The translations under genes were made by a program, and so were the position numbers. A DNA stretch of 64,000 nucleotides from JAOTZA01 sp965224065 (GTDB lineage Bacteria; Acidobacteriota; Thermoanaerobaculia; Multivoradales; JAHEKO01): assembly GCA_965224065.1 (NCBI GenBank), contig CBDCYF010000005.1, forward strand, positions 806,001 to 870,000, written 5' to 3'. Under the pieces are notes generated by a model. The model made no database searches. It was not told the DNA's origin and saw nothing but the letters and a program-made list of their open reading frames with translations. Every line of letters starts with the position of its first letter. The stretch's first letter is position 1. This document shows positions 25,351-35,013 of this stretch, in pieces.

Positions 25351-25530
25351 CCTGATCTTCTCACCGGCGTTCGAGTCAGAAGGGCGCAAATGCCTGGAGA
25401 TACAAGGCTTGCGACTGAGGGCGACGCTGGCGTAGCCGTAGCTACGTCGAGGAGCCCGACGGGAGCGCAACGCAGTAGATTCAGGCATTTCCGGCCTTCG
25501 GGCCGAACGCTGGTGAGAAGTTCAGGCTAG
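25347..25530. repeat. Miniature inverted-repeat (MITE/REP-like) element A
   Basis: A 184-base fold-back. The outer arms 25347-25373 and 25504-25530 are 27 bases long and differ at only two positions. They start with CTAGCCTGA and end with GCGTTCG. Inside, the palindrome continues imperfectly (AAATGCCTG at 25387-25395 against CAGGCATTT at 25482-25490) to a centre containing CGTAGCTACG (25436-25445). It lies between the convergent RHH gene and amrA and could end transcription from both sides. CTAG at each extreme end may be a target duplication. No ORF is supported inside. Confidence 0.8.
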
Positions 25531-25537
25531 CCTTCGT

Positions 25538-26098
25538 TCACCGATCCTCGGCCCAGGACTCCACCGTGTAGCGCTGGAAACTCACCTCCCGCGGCGTGGC
25601 GTCGACGGGCAGACCGGCTTTACGGAGGAGCTCGCGCACAAAATCCACCGGCCGGCTCAAGCTACTCCACACTTGCGGCAGAAATGTCGCCCGCTTGGGG
25701 CCGCCTTCGACCATCACGCCATCGACGCCGGGGCGCAGGACTCGGAGCAGCTCGTCCCGGTCGCGAGCGAGGATCGGCTCGAGCGGCGAGAGCACCGAAA
25801 TCTCGATCCGCAGGTTTGGGAGATCCGCTGCGGTCAATCTCGGGAACCTCGGATCGTCGAATGCCGCCGCCCGGGCATTGGCCTCGACATCTTCCACCAA
25901 CGGCCGGCGCGCTTCCAGGCTCCCCATACAGCCGTGGAGAGAGTTCTCCACCTGGAGCGTGACAAACGACGCCGCAACCCGTCGGAGCGCGGGCTCGTCC
26001 ACCCCAGACGGAGACGCCGGGGAAAAACCGAGGAAGCCCGACGCGATGGCCTCGCGGGCCGCTGCAAGCAACACCCGCCCCTGCGCCTCGGTCAGCAC
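25538..26098 (-). CDS. amrA: AmmeMemoRadiSam system protein A (AMMECR1 family)
   Basis: AMMECR1-domain protein that occurs with Memo-like and radical-SAM partners; the biochemical role is unsettled. It opens LTEAQGRVLLAAAREAI and carries the family core LHGCMGSLEARRPLVEDVEANARAAAF (shown here in part) with DDPRFPRLTAADL. It ends in the VDFVRELLRKAGLP and SFQRYTVESW segments. I start it at GTG 26098, which overlaps the amrB stop by 7 bases. A TTG at 26122 would give 8 more residues. The stop lies 7 bases from repeat element A. Confidence 0.87.
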   Translation of the reverse strand: MLTEAQGRVLLAAAREAIASGFLGFSPASPSGVDEPALRRVAASFVTLQVENSLHGCMGSLEARRPLVEDVEANARAAAFDDPRFPRLTAADLPNLRIEISVLSPLEPILARDRDELLRVLRPGVDGVMVEGGPKRATFLPQVWSSLSRPVDFVRELLRKAGLPVDATPREVSFQRYTVESWAEDR

Positions 26099-26904
26099 GC
26101 CTCGTGAGCCGACCGGAAGCAAAAGGCACCGTAGCCGACGACCTCATCCCGGCCGCCCGCCGTGTCACCGGAGTTGCGCAGATCGACCGTCTGCGCCGTG
26201 AGGCCTCGCCGCGCGCCGGCGGTCAGCAGCCCGTTCACCGCTCGCGCGCCGCAGGCGTCGTACGGCGAGAGCGACGGCTCGAGCACGACGATCTTGTCCG
26301 CGGTCGCCGCGTCACGGTGTCGCGCATCGTCATAGGGCAGGTAATGCGACAGGTCCGAGCTGACCACGACCAGGGTCTCCTCCCCTCCCCACACCCGCTC
26401 GAACACTTCGGCCACCTCGCCGGGCGCCGCCTCACCGACCACCAGGGCCAACAGTGCGAACCGCTCGAGCATGACCTGTAAGAACGGCAGCTCGACTTCC
26501 AGAGAGTGCTCGGCCGCGTGCGCGGCTGGATGAACCGAGACCTGCGGAAGGGCGGCGACTTCTGCTTCCGCTTCCCCATCCACCGGCACCTCTCCGAGCG
26601 GCGTCTCGAAGCCATCGGCCCCCGCAAGCGCCAACCCGCGGAGCGCCACGCGATGCGCCGGCCCCACCAGGACCACCCGTTCGATCTGCCAGGCACGGGG
26701 AACGATCTGTCGAAACGCCGAGCCCGCAATCGGCCCGGAATAGACATAGCCCGCATGGGGCGCGATCACCGCCTTGACCGGCGCCTCCGCCTCGATGGCC
26801 ACCGCCGACTCCAGATGGTCCTCGACCTCCCGGCGAAGAACGTCGGCCTCGGAGGGATAAAACCTCCCCGCCACGGCAGGCGGTCGGATGGATAGTGCGG
26901 GCAC
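26092..26904 (-). CDS. amrB: AmmeMemoRadiSam system protein B (Memo-like)
   Basis: Memo-family protein, structurally related to class III extradiol dioxygenases. The 270 residues start RPPAVAGRFYPSEADVL and include the metal-site regions APHAGYVYSGP (His50), EHSLEVELPFLQ and SSDLSHYLPYDDA, plus DACGARAVNGLL. The GTG at 26904 is the start. It is followed on the same strand by amrA. The usual third gene, a radical-SAM enzyme, is not adjacent; repeat element B lies upstream instead. Confidence 0.87.
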   Translation of the reverse strand: MPALSIRPPAVAGRFYPSEADVLRREVEDHLESAVAIEAEAPVKAVIAPHAGYVYSGPIAGSAFRQIVPRAWQIERVVLVGPAHRVALRGLALAGADGFETPLGEVPVDGEAEAEVAALPQVSVHPAAHAAEHSLEVELPFLQVMLERFALLALVVGEAAPGEVAEVFERVWGGEETLVVVSSDLSHYLPYDDARHRDAATADKIVVLEPSLSPYDACGARAVNGLLTAGARRGLTAQTVDLRNSGDTAGGRDEVVGYGAFCFRSAHEAC

Positions 26905-26959
26905 GCGCGTGAGCCCTCCCGGGACCCCATGCTAACCCGCGTCGCTGTGACCGGGCTTC

Positions 26960-27123
26960 CGCAGTCCGGCAGACGCACCGCAGGAACGCTGCGAGGCCGC
27001 GCGCACAGTAAAAAACTGCGCAGTGCACCGGAGGACCGCGCGGCCGAGCAACGAAGCGCGAGCGAGCTCAGCCAAGTCCGAGTAGCGAGCGCTGTTTCCA
27101 GCCGGTGCGTCTGCCGGACTGCG
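26960..27123. repeat. Miniature inverted-repeat element B
   Basis: A 164-base fold-back with 21-base perfect terminal arms at 26960-26980 and 27103-27123 (beginning CGCAGTCCGGCAGACG). Inner complementary blocks such as GGCCGCGCG (26995-27003) and CGCGCGGCC (27036-27044) surround the small palindrome ACTGCGCAGT (27015-27024). The termini are unrelated to those of element A, so it is a different family. It occupies most of the gap between amrB and the peroxiredoxin gene. No protein is supported inside. Confidence 0.75.
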
Positions 27124-27171
27124 AGATCGTCGGCCTCCAGCGGGCGGTCGACCAGGCCCGCGAGGACCTCT

Positions 27172-27831
27172 CTACTCGGGCTGGGGGACGATCCGGATGT
27201 ACGGCAGCGGTTGTTCCCAGCCGTCGGGGTACTTCTCTTTTGCGTCCTCGTCCGAGACCGCGGGGAGGATGATCACGTCGTCCCCCTGGTTCCAGTTGGC
27301 GGGCGTCGCCACCTGCCGGCTGGCGGTGAGCTGACAGGAATCGAGCAGCCGTAAGATCTCCGGGAAGCTCCGGCCGGTGCTCATCGGATAGGTCAAGGAC
27401 GCCTTGATCTTTTTGTCGGGACCGATGACGAAGACCGAGCGCGCGGTGGCGTTGTCCATCGGCGTGCGACCCTCGGAGGTGTCCCCGGCGTCGGCCGGCA
27501 GCATGTCGTAGAGCTTGACGATCGCGAGCTCGGGATCGCCGATCAACGGGTAGTTGAGCGCCGTGCCCTGCGATTTTTCGATGTCCTTCGACCAGGCATG
27601 GTGATCGCCGACGCCGTCGACGCTGATGCCGATCACCTTGCAGTTGCGCTTGTCGAACTCGGGCTTGAGGCTGGCGACCGACCCGAGCTCGGTGGTGCAC
27701 ACCGGGGTGAAGTCCTTGGGGTGCGAGAAGAGGACCGCCCAGCCGTCGCCGATCCAGTCGTGGAACCGGATCGGCCCTTCTGTCGTCTCGGCGGTGAAAT
27801 CCGGCGCTTCGTCGTTGATACGCAAGCCCAT
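27172..27831 (-). CDS. 1-Cys peroxiredoxin (Prx6 type)
   Basis: Thiol peroxidase that reduces peroxides. The 219-residue protein has the active-site motif HPKDFTPVCTTELG with peroxidatic Cys45, and the Prx6-type C-terminal dimerisation segment (SCQLTASRQVATPANWNQGD). No second conserved resolving cysteine is evident. The ATG at 27831 is preceded by a near-perfect Shine-Dalgarno (AAAGGAGG, 27847-27840), which decides the start over longer in-frame readings and suggests high expression. Confidence 0.95.
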   Translation of the reverse strand: MGLRINDEAPDFTAETTEGPIRFHDWIGDGWAVLFSHPKDFTPVCTTELGSVASLKPEFDKRNCKVIGISVDGVGDHHAWSKDIEKSQGTALNYPLIGDPELAIVKLYDMLPADAGDTSEGRTPMDNATARSVFVIGPDKKIKASLTYPMSTGRSFPEILRLLDSCQLTASRQVATPANWNQGDDVIILPAVSDEDAKEKYPDGWEQPLPYIRIVPQPE

Positions 27832-27844
27832 GGAGCGCGCCTCC

Positions 27845-27877
27845 TTTCGATGTCTTTCGATGTCTTTCGACGTCTTT
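27845..27877. repeat. Three 10-bp tandem repeats upstream of the peroxiredoxin gene
   Basis: The unit TTTCGATGTC is repeated three times (the last as TTTCGACGTC) just upstream of the Shine-Dalgarno, between the POT transporter stop and the peroxiredoxin start. The 10-bp period matches one helical turn, so it could be a protein-binding array, or slippage. Confidence 0.55.
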
Positions 27878-27881
27878 GTGG

Positions 27882-29399
<1,518 letters not shown>

Positions 29400-29524
29400 C
29401 AGGGCGCCCCCTTGTCACGATGTTTTTGTCCAGTCGCCATCCGTTTGTCGTCTCCGAAGACTCCAAAGGTAATGCCGCGCGCAAGGATAGGGGATCGGCG
29501 CGGCGCGAGCAAGCGACGCTCGTC

Positions 29525-29553
29525 TTGACCGCCCCATCCGGCGCGGGTATTCT
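29525..29553 (+). promoter_or_regulatory. Sigma-70-type promoter of tRNA-Pro
   Basis: TTGACC (29525-29530), exactly 17 bases, TATTCT (29548-29553), placed 11 bases before the mature tRNA 5' end. This is the clearest housekeeping promoter in the window. Confidence 0.7.
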
Positions 29554-29563
29554 GCGCCCCCGT

Positions 29564-29640
<77 letters not shown>

Positions 29641-29661
29641 TTTCCGGTTGTACAAGCGGCC

Positions 29662-31464
29662 GTGAGCAAACCGATCCAAACCATCAACGACATCTTTCGC
29701 AAGGTCGTCGAGCACGACCTCGAGCGATGTCTGATGCACAAGGTAGACGGCCGCTACGTCGCGGTCTCGACCGCCGAGCTGGCCGACGGGGTCCGGCGCA
29801 TGGCAACCGCGTTGTCGGAGCTGGGGGTAAAGCGCGGCGACCGCGTGGCCCTGATGGCGGAGAACGGCCCCCACTGGCCGACCGTCGATTTCGCGACGCT
29901 CGGTCTCGGCGCCGTGCTGGTGCCGGTCTATCCCACCCTGACGCCGGATCAGGCAGCCTATGTCGTCAACGATTGCGGCGCCGAGGTCGTGATCGTCCAG
30001 GGCGAGGAACGGCTCACGGGCCTCTTGGGTGAGCGCGGCGACATGCCGACGGCCAGAACCTTCATCCTGGTCGGTGACAAACCGCCCGAGCCGGGGATCG
30101 CGGTCTTTGGCGAGCTCATGACCCAGAAAGAGCCGATGAACGCGGCCGAGTTCGAGAGGCGAAGCCGCGAGGTGGGCCCGGACGAGCTGGCGACCTTTAT
30201 CTACACCAGCGGAACCACCGGCAACCCCAAGGGAGTGATGCTGTCGCACGGCAACATCGGTTCGAACGTGGCGGCGGCACTCCCCTGTCTGGATATCCGC
30301 AAGGGCCAGACCGCGCTGTCTTTTCTACCGCTATCGCACTCGTTCGAGCGCACCGTCGACTACACCTATTTCTACGTCGGGCTGACGATCGCCTACGCCG
30401 AGTCGGTGCAGACCGTCGCCCAGGACATGGCCGAGGTGAAGCCCCACGTTTTCGTGTCGGTGCCGAGAGTCTACGAGAAGGTGCTGGCGCGGGTGCGCGA
30501 GAACGTCTCCAAGGGGCCGACACTCAAGAGAAAGCTCTTCGAGTGGGCCGAAAGAACCGGCCGTCAGGCTCTCCCCTACCGTCTCGAGCAGAAGAGCCCA
30601 CCGGGCCTGTTGGGGCTCAAGCTCAAGCTCGCCGACAAGCTGGTGTTCTCGAAACTGCGAGACGCGCTCGGCGGGCGCTTCGAGGCGGCCACTTCGGGCG
30701 GCGCTCCGCTGGCCCCCGACGTGGCCCGGTTCTTCTGGTCGGCCGGCATCGAGATCTATGAGGGCTATGGGCTCTCGGAGACCTCGCCGGTGCTCACCGT
30801 CAACCGCATCGGCGCGGTCAAGCTCGGAACGGTCGGCAAGGCGATCGATGGAATCGAGCTGCGAATCGCGGAAGACGGCGAGATCCTGGCCCGGGGTCCC
30901 AACATCATGCAGGGGTATCACAACCTGCCCGAGAAGACCGCCGAGGTGATCGACTCCGACGGTTGGTTTCACACCGGCGACATCGGCGAGATCGACGAGG
31001 AGGGATTTCTCAAGATCACCGATCGCAAAAAAGAGATCATCGTCAACGCCTACGGCAAGAACATCGCACCGGCACCGATCGAGAACGCGCTCAAAGCGAG
31101 CCGGTTTATCGAGCAGGCGATGGTCATCGGCGACAAGCGCAAGTTTCTGTCGGCGCTCCTGGTACCGGACTTCGCCAACCTCGACGTATGGGCATCCAGC
31201 CAAGGCCTCGACCCGGCGGACCACCAGCGGCTCATCGCCGACCCCCAGGTCCAGGCACTCTTCGACGCCGAGGTGGCCGACGTCAACAAGGAGCTGGGCA
31301 AATACCAGTTGATCCACGCGTTCGACCTGCTGCCCGCAGAGTGGACGATCGAGACCGGGGAGCTGACCCCGACGCAGAAGATCAAGCGCCGGATCATCGT
31401 CAAGAAATTCGCCGACAGAATCGATCGCGTCTACGAGCGGGCGGAAGCACGGCGATCCGCCTAA
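29662..31464 (+). CDS. fadD: Long-chain acyl-CoA synthetase (AMP-forming)
   Basis: Activates fatty acids to acyl-CoA through an acyl-adenylate. The P-loop TFIYTSGTTGNPKGVMLSHG, the motif GYGLSETSPV, the HTGDIGEIDEEGFLKITDR hinge and the C-terminal lysine segment (TPTQKIKRR) are all present. The length of about 600 residues is typical of the FAA1-like branch. The start is GTG at 29662; in-frame readings further upstream run into the tRNA and are rejected. It sits 12 bases before a beta-oxidation multienzyme gene, so the pair likely handles fatty-acid degradation. It may be read through from the tRNA promoter. Confidence 0.92.
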   Translation: MSKPIQTINDIFRKVVEHDLERCLMHKVDGRYVAVSTAELADGVRRMATALSELGVKRGDRVALMAENGPHWPTVDFATLGLGAVLVPVYPTLTPDQAAYVVNDCGAEVVIVQGEERLTGLLGERGDMPTARTFILVGDKPPEPGIAVFGELMTQKEPMNAAEFERRSREVGPDELATFIYTSGTTGNPKGVMLSHGNIGSNVAAALPCLDIRKGQTALSFLPLSHSFERTVDYTYFYVGLTIAYAESVQTVAQDMAEVKPHVFVSVPRVYEKVLARVRENVSKGPTLKRKLFEWAERTGRQALPYRLEQKSPPGLLGLKLKLADKLVFSKLRDALGGRFEAATSGGAPLAPDVARFFWSAGIEIYEGYGLSETSPVLTVNRIGAVKLGTVGKAIDGIELRIAEDGEILARGPNIMQGYHNLPEKTAEVIDSDGWFHTGDIGEIDEEGFLKITDRKKEIIVNAYGKNIAPAPIENALKASRFIEQAMVIGDKRKFLSALLVPDFANLDVWASSQGLDPADHQRLIADPQVQALFDAEVADVNKELGKYQLIHAFDLLPAEWTIETGELTPTQKIKRRIIVKKFADRIDRVYERAEARRSA

Positions 31465-31476
31465 GAGGAGCGCCAC

Positions 31477-33606
31477 ATGGCCCAGGCCTTCCATCTCCAC
31501 GTCGAGCCCGGCGGGCTCGCCACGCTGACGTTCGATCTCCCCGGTCGAAGCGTCAACGTGTTCAACCGCGAGACCACCGACGAGCTCGCCGCCACCATCG
31601 AGGAGCTATCCCGGCGCGAGGACATCGAATGCCTGGTCTTGCTGTCCGGCAAGCGCAAGAACTTCATCGCAGGTGCCGATATCGAGGCGATTGCGGCGGC
31701 CACCGACGCGGCTGACATCGAAGAGGCCTCGCGCGCCGGCCACCGGCTCTTTGGGGCCTGGGAGGATCTTCCCTTTTCCACCATCGCCGCGGTACGGGGG
31801 AGCTGCATGGGCGGCGGCACCGAGATCTCGTTGGCCTCGGACTACATCCTGCTCTCGGATCGCGACGACATCCGGATCGGATTGCCCGAGACCAAGCTCG
31901 GGATCCTCCCGGGCTGGGGTGGCAGCACCCGGCTCCCGATGCGAATCGGCATTGCGGCGGCGCTCGACATCATCCTCGGGGGCAAGGCGCTGCGGCCCAA
32001 AAAGGCGCTCAAGGTCGGACTGGTGGACGCCCTGCTGCCCGACGCCAGCTTTCTGGAAGAAGTGCGCCGCTTCGCCGAGGCGGTTCAATCGGGCAAAAAA
32101 CGCGCCCGGCGGGGATCGGATCTGCGGGAGATGTTGCTGGAGAAAAACCCGCTGGGGCGCAAGATCGTCTTCGATCAGGCCCGCAAACAGGTCCTGGCGA
32201 AGACCGCCGGCCACTACCCGGCGCCGCTGCGCGCGATCGAGGTGGTCAAGCACGGTGTCGAGAACGGGCTGAAGGCGGGTCTCGACGCCGAGGCCAGGGC
32301 GATCGGCGAACTGGCGGTTGCGCCGGTGGCCAAGAACCTCATCCATCTGTTCGGACTGATGGAGGCCTCCAAATCCGACGGGCTCCTCCCGGACGCCGAG
32401 CCATTGCCGGTGGACTCCACGGCGGTCCTGGGTGCCGGGGTCATGGGGGGCGGCATCGCGCAGTTGATCGCCGACAAGGGAATCCCGGTGCGGATGAAGG
32501 ATCTGGGCCCGGAGCCCCTGGGCAAAGGGATGGCGCACGCCGCGGGTTTGTTCCAACGCGCCGCCAAGAAACGGTGGATCTCGCGCTCCGAGGCCGCTCG
32601 CCGCCTGGGTCTGGTGCATCCGACGCTCGACTACAGCGGCTTTGGCGGCGTCGATCTGGTGGTCGAAGCGATCGTCGAGAATCTCGAGATCAAGCAAAAG
32701 GTGTTCGCCGAGCTCGCCACCCAGGTGCGCGAAGACACCGTTCTGGCCTCCAACACGTCATCGCTGTCGATCGACCTGATCGGACGCGACACGCCACATC
32801 CCGAACGGGTGGTGGGTATGCACTTCTTCAACCCGGTACACCGGATGCCGCTGGTCGAAGTCGTCGTTGGGGAAAAAACGTCCGCCCAGGCCGCCAACAC
32901 CGTCGTCGCACTGACCCGCCGGCTGGGCAAGACGCCGGTGGTGGTCAAGAACGGCCCCGGCTTCCTGGTCAACCGCCTGCTCGCCTTCACCCTCGCCGAA
33001 GCCATGTGGCTGCTGGACGAAGGGATGTCCATCGAGGATCTGGACAGCGCGGCCACGGCCTGGGGGATGCCCATGGGGCCCTGCACGCTGACCGACGAGG
33101 TGGGCATCGACGTCGGGGTCAAGGTGTCCCACATCATGGGTGAGGCGTTTGGCGACCGCCTGATCTACCCCGGTTGGATGGACACGCTGGTCGAGGACGG
33201 GCGCCTCGGCGCCAAGGTCGGAAAAGGGTTCTATCGCTACGAGAAGGGCAAGCGGACCGAGCCCGATCCGGCAATCTACGAGCTCCTGGGGCTCCATCCG
33301 AACGGTCAGGGCGCCGACGCCGGCCGCACCGTAGACCGCATTGTGCTGCCGATGGTCAACGAAGCCGCCCGCTGTCTCGACGAGGGCATCGTAGCCTCGG
33401 CGGGTCAGTTGGATCTGGCGATGATCCTCGGCACCGGCTTTCCGCCCTTTCGCGGCGGACTCTGCCGCTGGGCCGATCTCCAGGGCCTCGACAAGCTAGC
33501 GACCGAGATGGAACGCTGGGCCGCCAAAGTGGGCGAACGCTTCCTGCCGTCGGAGGCCCTTGGCCAGGCGGTCGAAGCGGGCGGTTTTTACCGGCTCTGG
33601 GGCTAG
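31477..33606 (+). CDS. fadJ: Fatty oxidation multienzyme: enoyl-CoA hydratase / 3-hydroxyacyl-CoA dehydrogenase
   Basis: Catalyses the hydration and NAD-dependent oxidation steps of beta-oxidation. Residues 1-190 form a crotonase domain with oxyanion-hole segments FIAGADIEAI and AVRGSCMGGGTEISLA. The Rossmann domain begins near 313 (AVLGAGVMGGGIAQLIADKG). The catalytic dehydrogenase region is RVVGMHFFNPVHRMPLVEV, followed by two C-terminal 3HCDH domains ending PPFRGGLCRWAD. The 709-residue length matches FadJ. A good Shine-Dalgarno (AAGAGGAG) precedes the ATG. The thiolase partner is not in the window. Confidence 0.93.
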   Translation: MAQAFHLHVEPGGLATLTFDLPGRSVNVFNRETTDELAATIEELSRREDIECLVLLSGKRKNFIAGADIEAIAAATDAADIEEASRAGHRLFGAWEDLPFSTIAAVRGSCMGGGTEISLASDYILLSDRDDIRIGLPETKLGILPGWGGSTRLPMRIGIAAALDIILGGKALRPKKALKVGLVDALLPDASFLEEVRRFAEAVQSGKKRARRGSDLREMLLEKNPLGRKIVFDQARKQVLAKTAGHYPAPLRAIEVVKHGVENGLKAGLDAEARAIGELAVAPVAKNLIHLFGLMEASKSDGLLPDAEPLPVDSTAVLGAGVMGGGIAQLIADKGIPVRMKDLGPEPLGKGMAHAAGLFQRAAKKRWISRSEAARRLGLVHPTLDYSGFGGVDLVVEAIVENLEIKQKVFAELATQVREDTVLASNTSSLSIDLIGRDTPHPERVVGMHFFNPVHRMPLVEVVVGEKTSAQAANTVVALTRRLGKTPVVVKNGPGFLVNRLLAFTLAEAMWLLDEGMSIEDLDSAATAWGMPMGPCTLTDEVGIDVGVKVSHIMGEAFGDRLIYPGWMDTLVEDGRLGAKVGKGFYRYEKGKRTEPDPAIYELLGLHPNGQGADAGRTVDRIVLPMVNEAARCLDEGIVASAGQLDLAMILGTGFPPFRGGLCRWADLQGLDKLATEMERWAAKVGERFLPSEALGQAVEAGGFYRLWG

Positions 33607-33612
33607 CAGCCT

Positions 33613-34350
33613 CTAGTCGTCTTCGATCGCGATCAGCACGACCGTGATGTTGTCGGGGCCACCCCGCTCGTTGGCGCCGTCGATCAGCCGGGTGCACAAG
33701 GTCGCCAAAGGCAATCCCGGCTCGAGGCTCGCGCGGATCTCCCGATCCGAGAGCACCGCGGTGAGCCCGTCCGAGCACAACAGGTAAAGGTCTCCGGGGC
33801 GCGGATCGAGCTCGCGAAGATCGACCTCGATCGTCTCGTCTCCTCCGAGCGCCCGGGTCACGACGCTGCGAAACGGATGTCTTCTGGCCTGTGCTTCAGA
33901 CAGCCGGCCGGCCGAGATCTGCTCCCTCACCCAGGTGTGATCGTCGGTGAGCTGAGTGAGCCTCCCCGAGCGCAGCAGATAGGCCCGGCTGTCGCCTACG
34001 CTGGCCAGATATCCCTCGCTTTCGGCCAGTGCGATGGCGACGGCCGTCGCGCCCATACCGGCCAAGTCGGGGCTGCCGCTCGCGGCCTCGTACACCTCCC
34101 GATTGGCTTCCTCGAGCGCGCGTCTCAGACGCTCGGCCAGCCGGCGAGGACGGGAACGGCGCCCGCCCGAATCGGCGAAGACGCGTTTGATCGTGTCGGT
34201 CGCCAGCCGCGACGCCACGTCCCCGTTGCCGTGGCCGCCCATGCCGTCGGCAACGGCAAAGCAACCGCGATCGGCGTCCACGACGAAGAAATCCTCGTTG
34301 TGCGCCCGGCCCCGTCCGACATCGGAGCGAGCACTACTCGTGATTCGCAT
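33613..34350 (-). CDS. PP2C-family serine/threonine protein phosphatase
   Basis: Mn/Mg-dependent phosphatase opposing Ser/Thr kinases. The 245-residue protein has the bacterial PP2C motifs: SDVGRGRAHNEDFF, FAVADGMGGHGNGDVAS, ASVGDSRAYLLRSGRLTQLT, DDHTW and LYLLCSDGLT, ending with GGPDNITVVLI. All metal-binding aspartates expected from these motifs are present. No kinase gene is adjacent; it lies just downstream of a DnaJ-TPR gene on the same strand. Confidence 0.93.
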   Translation of the reverse strand: MRITSSARSDVGRGRAHNEDFFVVDADRGCFAVADGMGGHGNGDVASRLATDTIKRVFADSGGRRSRPRRLAERLRRALEEANREVYEAASGSPDLAGMGATAVAIALAESEGYLASVGDSRAYLLRSGRLTQLTDDHTWVREQISAGRLSEAQARRHPFRSVVTRALGGDETIEVDLRELDPRPGDLYLLCSDGLTAVLSDREIRASLEPGLPLATLCTRLIDGANERGGPDNITVVLIAIEDD

Positions 34351-34383
34351 CGGGTCGCAACTGTCCGGATCCGGCTACCGGGC

Positions 34384-35007
34384 TCAGCCCTGCGTCTTGG
34401 CGGCCGCCAAGGACTCCTGGAACGCCCGCTCCAGTTCCGGATCGGGCTCACCCCAATCGATGGCGCCACGAAAATACTTCGCGGCCTGGGCGTGAAGTCC
34501 CTGCTCGGCGCACAGCCGGGCGGCAAGCTTGAGGTAGGCTGCGTTCATTGGCTCGAGCTCGCAGGCCTTGACCGCGGCCTCCCGGGCGCGCGGCCGGCGG
34601 CTCGGGACCTGGTCCCCGGCCCGGGCCAGATAGTGCCACGCCTGCGCCAGCGAAGGATCTTCGGTCACCGCCCGCTCTAGATTTTCGAGCGCATCGGAAT
34701 AGCCGCCGGCTCGAAACGCCTTGACGCCCCGCTGTAGGTAGACCTTGGCCGCCTCCGAGGAGCCGGTCGACGAGGACGAAAAGTCGGGCCTCGCCAACTC
34801 GGAGTCGAGCTCCCGCCGGCGGTTTGGATCGCTCAAGACATTGAACGCCTGGGTGATCGCCTGGAACTCCGATTCCGCCTTTTGCTTCTCGCCATCGCGA
34901 AAACGGTCGGGATGCCGTTCGCGCGCCAGCTCGAGAAAGCGCTCGCGGATCTGCCGGCTGGTGGCGTTCTGCGGTAGACCCAGGATCTCGTAGTGATTTG
35001 TCGTCAT
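34384..35007 (-). CDS. DnaJ-domain protein with TPR repeats
   Basis: A J-domain co-chaperone of non-canonical design. The N-terminal J domain (residues 4-68) has YEILGLPQNATSRQIRERF and the catalytic HPDRF (HPD), which stimulates Hsp70. It lacks the G/F-rich and zinc-finger regions of true DnaJ. The C-terminal half (about 88-200) is TPR-like (YLQRGVKAFRAGGYSDALEN and later repeats), so it may recruit DnaK to a specific client. It overlaps no neighbour and lies between a PP2C gene and a repeat-protein gene. Confidence 0.88.
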   Translation of the reverse strand: MTTNHYEILGLPQNATSRQIRERFLELARERHPDRFRDGEKQKAESEFQAITQAFNVLSDPNRRRELDSELARPDFSSSSTGSSEAAKVYLQRGVKAFRAGGYSDALENLERAVTEDPSLAQAWHYLARAGDQVPSRRPRAREAAVKACELEPMNAAYLKLAARLCAEQGLHAQAAKYFRGAIDWGEPDPELERAFQESLAAAKTQG

Positions 35008-35013
35008 GATCGA

